DNA of 64,000 bases from Durusdinium trenchii. Taxonomy: Eukaryota; Sar; Dinophyceae; Suessiales; Symbiodiniaceae. Shown here in pieces: positions 63,520 to 64,000 of this stretch. The stretch is from contig CAXAMN010006624.1 in the NCBI GenBank assembly GCA_963970005.1, forward strand, positions 200,285 to 264,284, given 5' to 3'. The translations under genes and the position numbers were made by a program. Under the pieces are notes generated by a model. That model had not been told where the DNA came from. It saw nothing but the letters and a program-made list of their open reading frames with translations, and searched no databases. Each line of letters opens with the position of its first letter. The first letter of the stretch is position 1.

Positions 63520-63681
63520 GGATTCTTAGGGAGTCCGATGGATTCTGCCAAAGCCGTGCCCTCCACGGACGGCGACTCCTCGCCACACCGCCGTCCGATG
63601 TCAAGGGGCCCAGTGCCCCCGCTGTTCGTGGATATGACCAAAGAGGTGCACCTGGAAGGGCGACTGCGACTGCGACTATGA
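63520..63681 (+). CDS. Candidate terminal exon after array 3
   Basis: The acceptor GACCCTTGTTAG ends at 63519. Phase 0 reads GFLGSPMDSAKAVPSTDGDS, SPHRRPMSRGPVPPLFVDMT, KEVHLEGRLRLRL to TGA (54 codons). Minus-strand reading is also open (a hydrophobic stretch, AICICLAIPVGGIIVAVAVA). Preferred on composition and array orientation, not certain. No family is recognised. Confidence 0.38.
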   Translation, partial: GFLGSPMDSAKAVPSTDGDSSPHRRPMSRGPVPPLFVDMTKEVHLEGRLRLRL

Positions 63682-63740
63682 TGCCTCCCACCGGAATGGC
63701 CAAGCAAATACAGATAGCGATGGCCACTGAGAACACCTAG

Positions 63741-63995
63741 GTGTTTTTGGATGCACCGAAGGATCCGAACCGATGGCGGCAAAGGATCCTTTCAGTGGAG
63801 GAGACGGACCGATGTCGGGCGGACGGAGCAAGCTTCTGCACAGACGGTAGAAGTTCACGTCGTTTTGGCTTCCGTTCGGTGCATGGTTATTGGATGGACA
63901 GCTTATTGAGTTGGAGGGTTTACATCATTAAGTTCTCCATTGGACGGTTTACACGTCGAGCCGGTGAGCGTGTGATGGCAGCGGCTGAGTGGTAG
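63741..63995 (+). CDS. Open frame near right edge
   Basis: After an acceptor-like GAGAACACCTAG (ends 63740) the plus strand reads VFLDAPKDPNRWRQRILSVE, ETDRCRADGASFCTDGRSSR, RFGFRSVHGYWMDSLLSW to a TAG at the edge. Protein-like but unrecognised; may belong with the preceding exon or to another gene. Confidence 0.3.
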   Translation: MFLDAPKDPNRWRQRILSVEETDRCRADGASFCTDGRSSRRFGFRSVHGYWMDSLLSWRVYIIKFSIGRFTRRAGERVMAAAEW

Positions 63996-64000
63996 CGGGG

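Overview
The window looks like nuclear DNA of a dinoflagellate, most likely a symbiodiniacean, although no single-copy marker proves this. It is intron-rich and of mixed base composition. Recognisable coding pieces are short and scattered on both strands, and the space between them is filled with families of short inverted-repeat elements, AT dinucleotide tracts and a scaffold gap of 10 N. Nothing resembles a bacterial operon, and no rRNA, tRNA or CRISPR array was found.

Supported content, left to right: a kinesin motor exon runs off the left edge (minus strand). Orphan exons with good splice sites lie at 5.05, 12.8, 17.4, 24.2, 25.3 and 33.4 kb. Frameshifted gene remnants lie at 8.2-8.7, 9.0-9.9, 11.1-12.3, 44.5-45.3, 54.8-55.4 and 58.7-59.3 kb. 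A first exon with a possible bipartite plastid-targeting leader starts at 34.56 kb. A fragment of a glucan branching enzyme lies at 43.3-43.7 kb, split by an insertion flanked by a 9-bp direct repeat. A two-exon 3' gene end is at 48.2-48.7 kb, pentatricopeptide-repeat (PPR) exons lie on the minus strand at 49.5, 52.3 and 56.8 kb, and a four-exon gene end is at 60.05-60.91 kb. Only kinesin, PPR and branching enzyme are recognised families. All other coding calls rest on open frame, residue composition and splice-site context.

Repeats: family A carries the core GGTCATGTCCCATTTTCT followed by GAGGTAC. Family B is an array of units like TTACTAGTAGCGATGCC. Family C carries CCATTCACCACCCCTTAGG. Family D is a palindrome ACCTTCT(C/G)AGAAGGT with ends resembling CCCTAGGGCTCC. 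Copies of A, B and D repeatedly sit at, or end exactly on, inferred splice junctions. The main hypothesis offered here is that several of these families behave like introners, that is, mobile elements that become introns. Other notable structures are a perfect 25-bp hairpin at 40.7 kb, a 43-bp imperfect inverted repeat at 53.7 kb, a TTCGCC-rich block at 35.8-36.3 kb, and a scaffold gap whose flanks are repeated about 200-320 bp further on.

Limits: exon models were built by eye. GC-rich segments are often open in several frames on both strands, so many low-confidence calls could be wrong in strand or frame.
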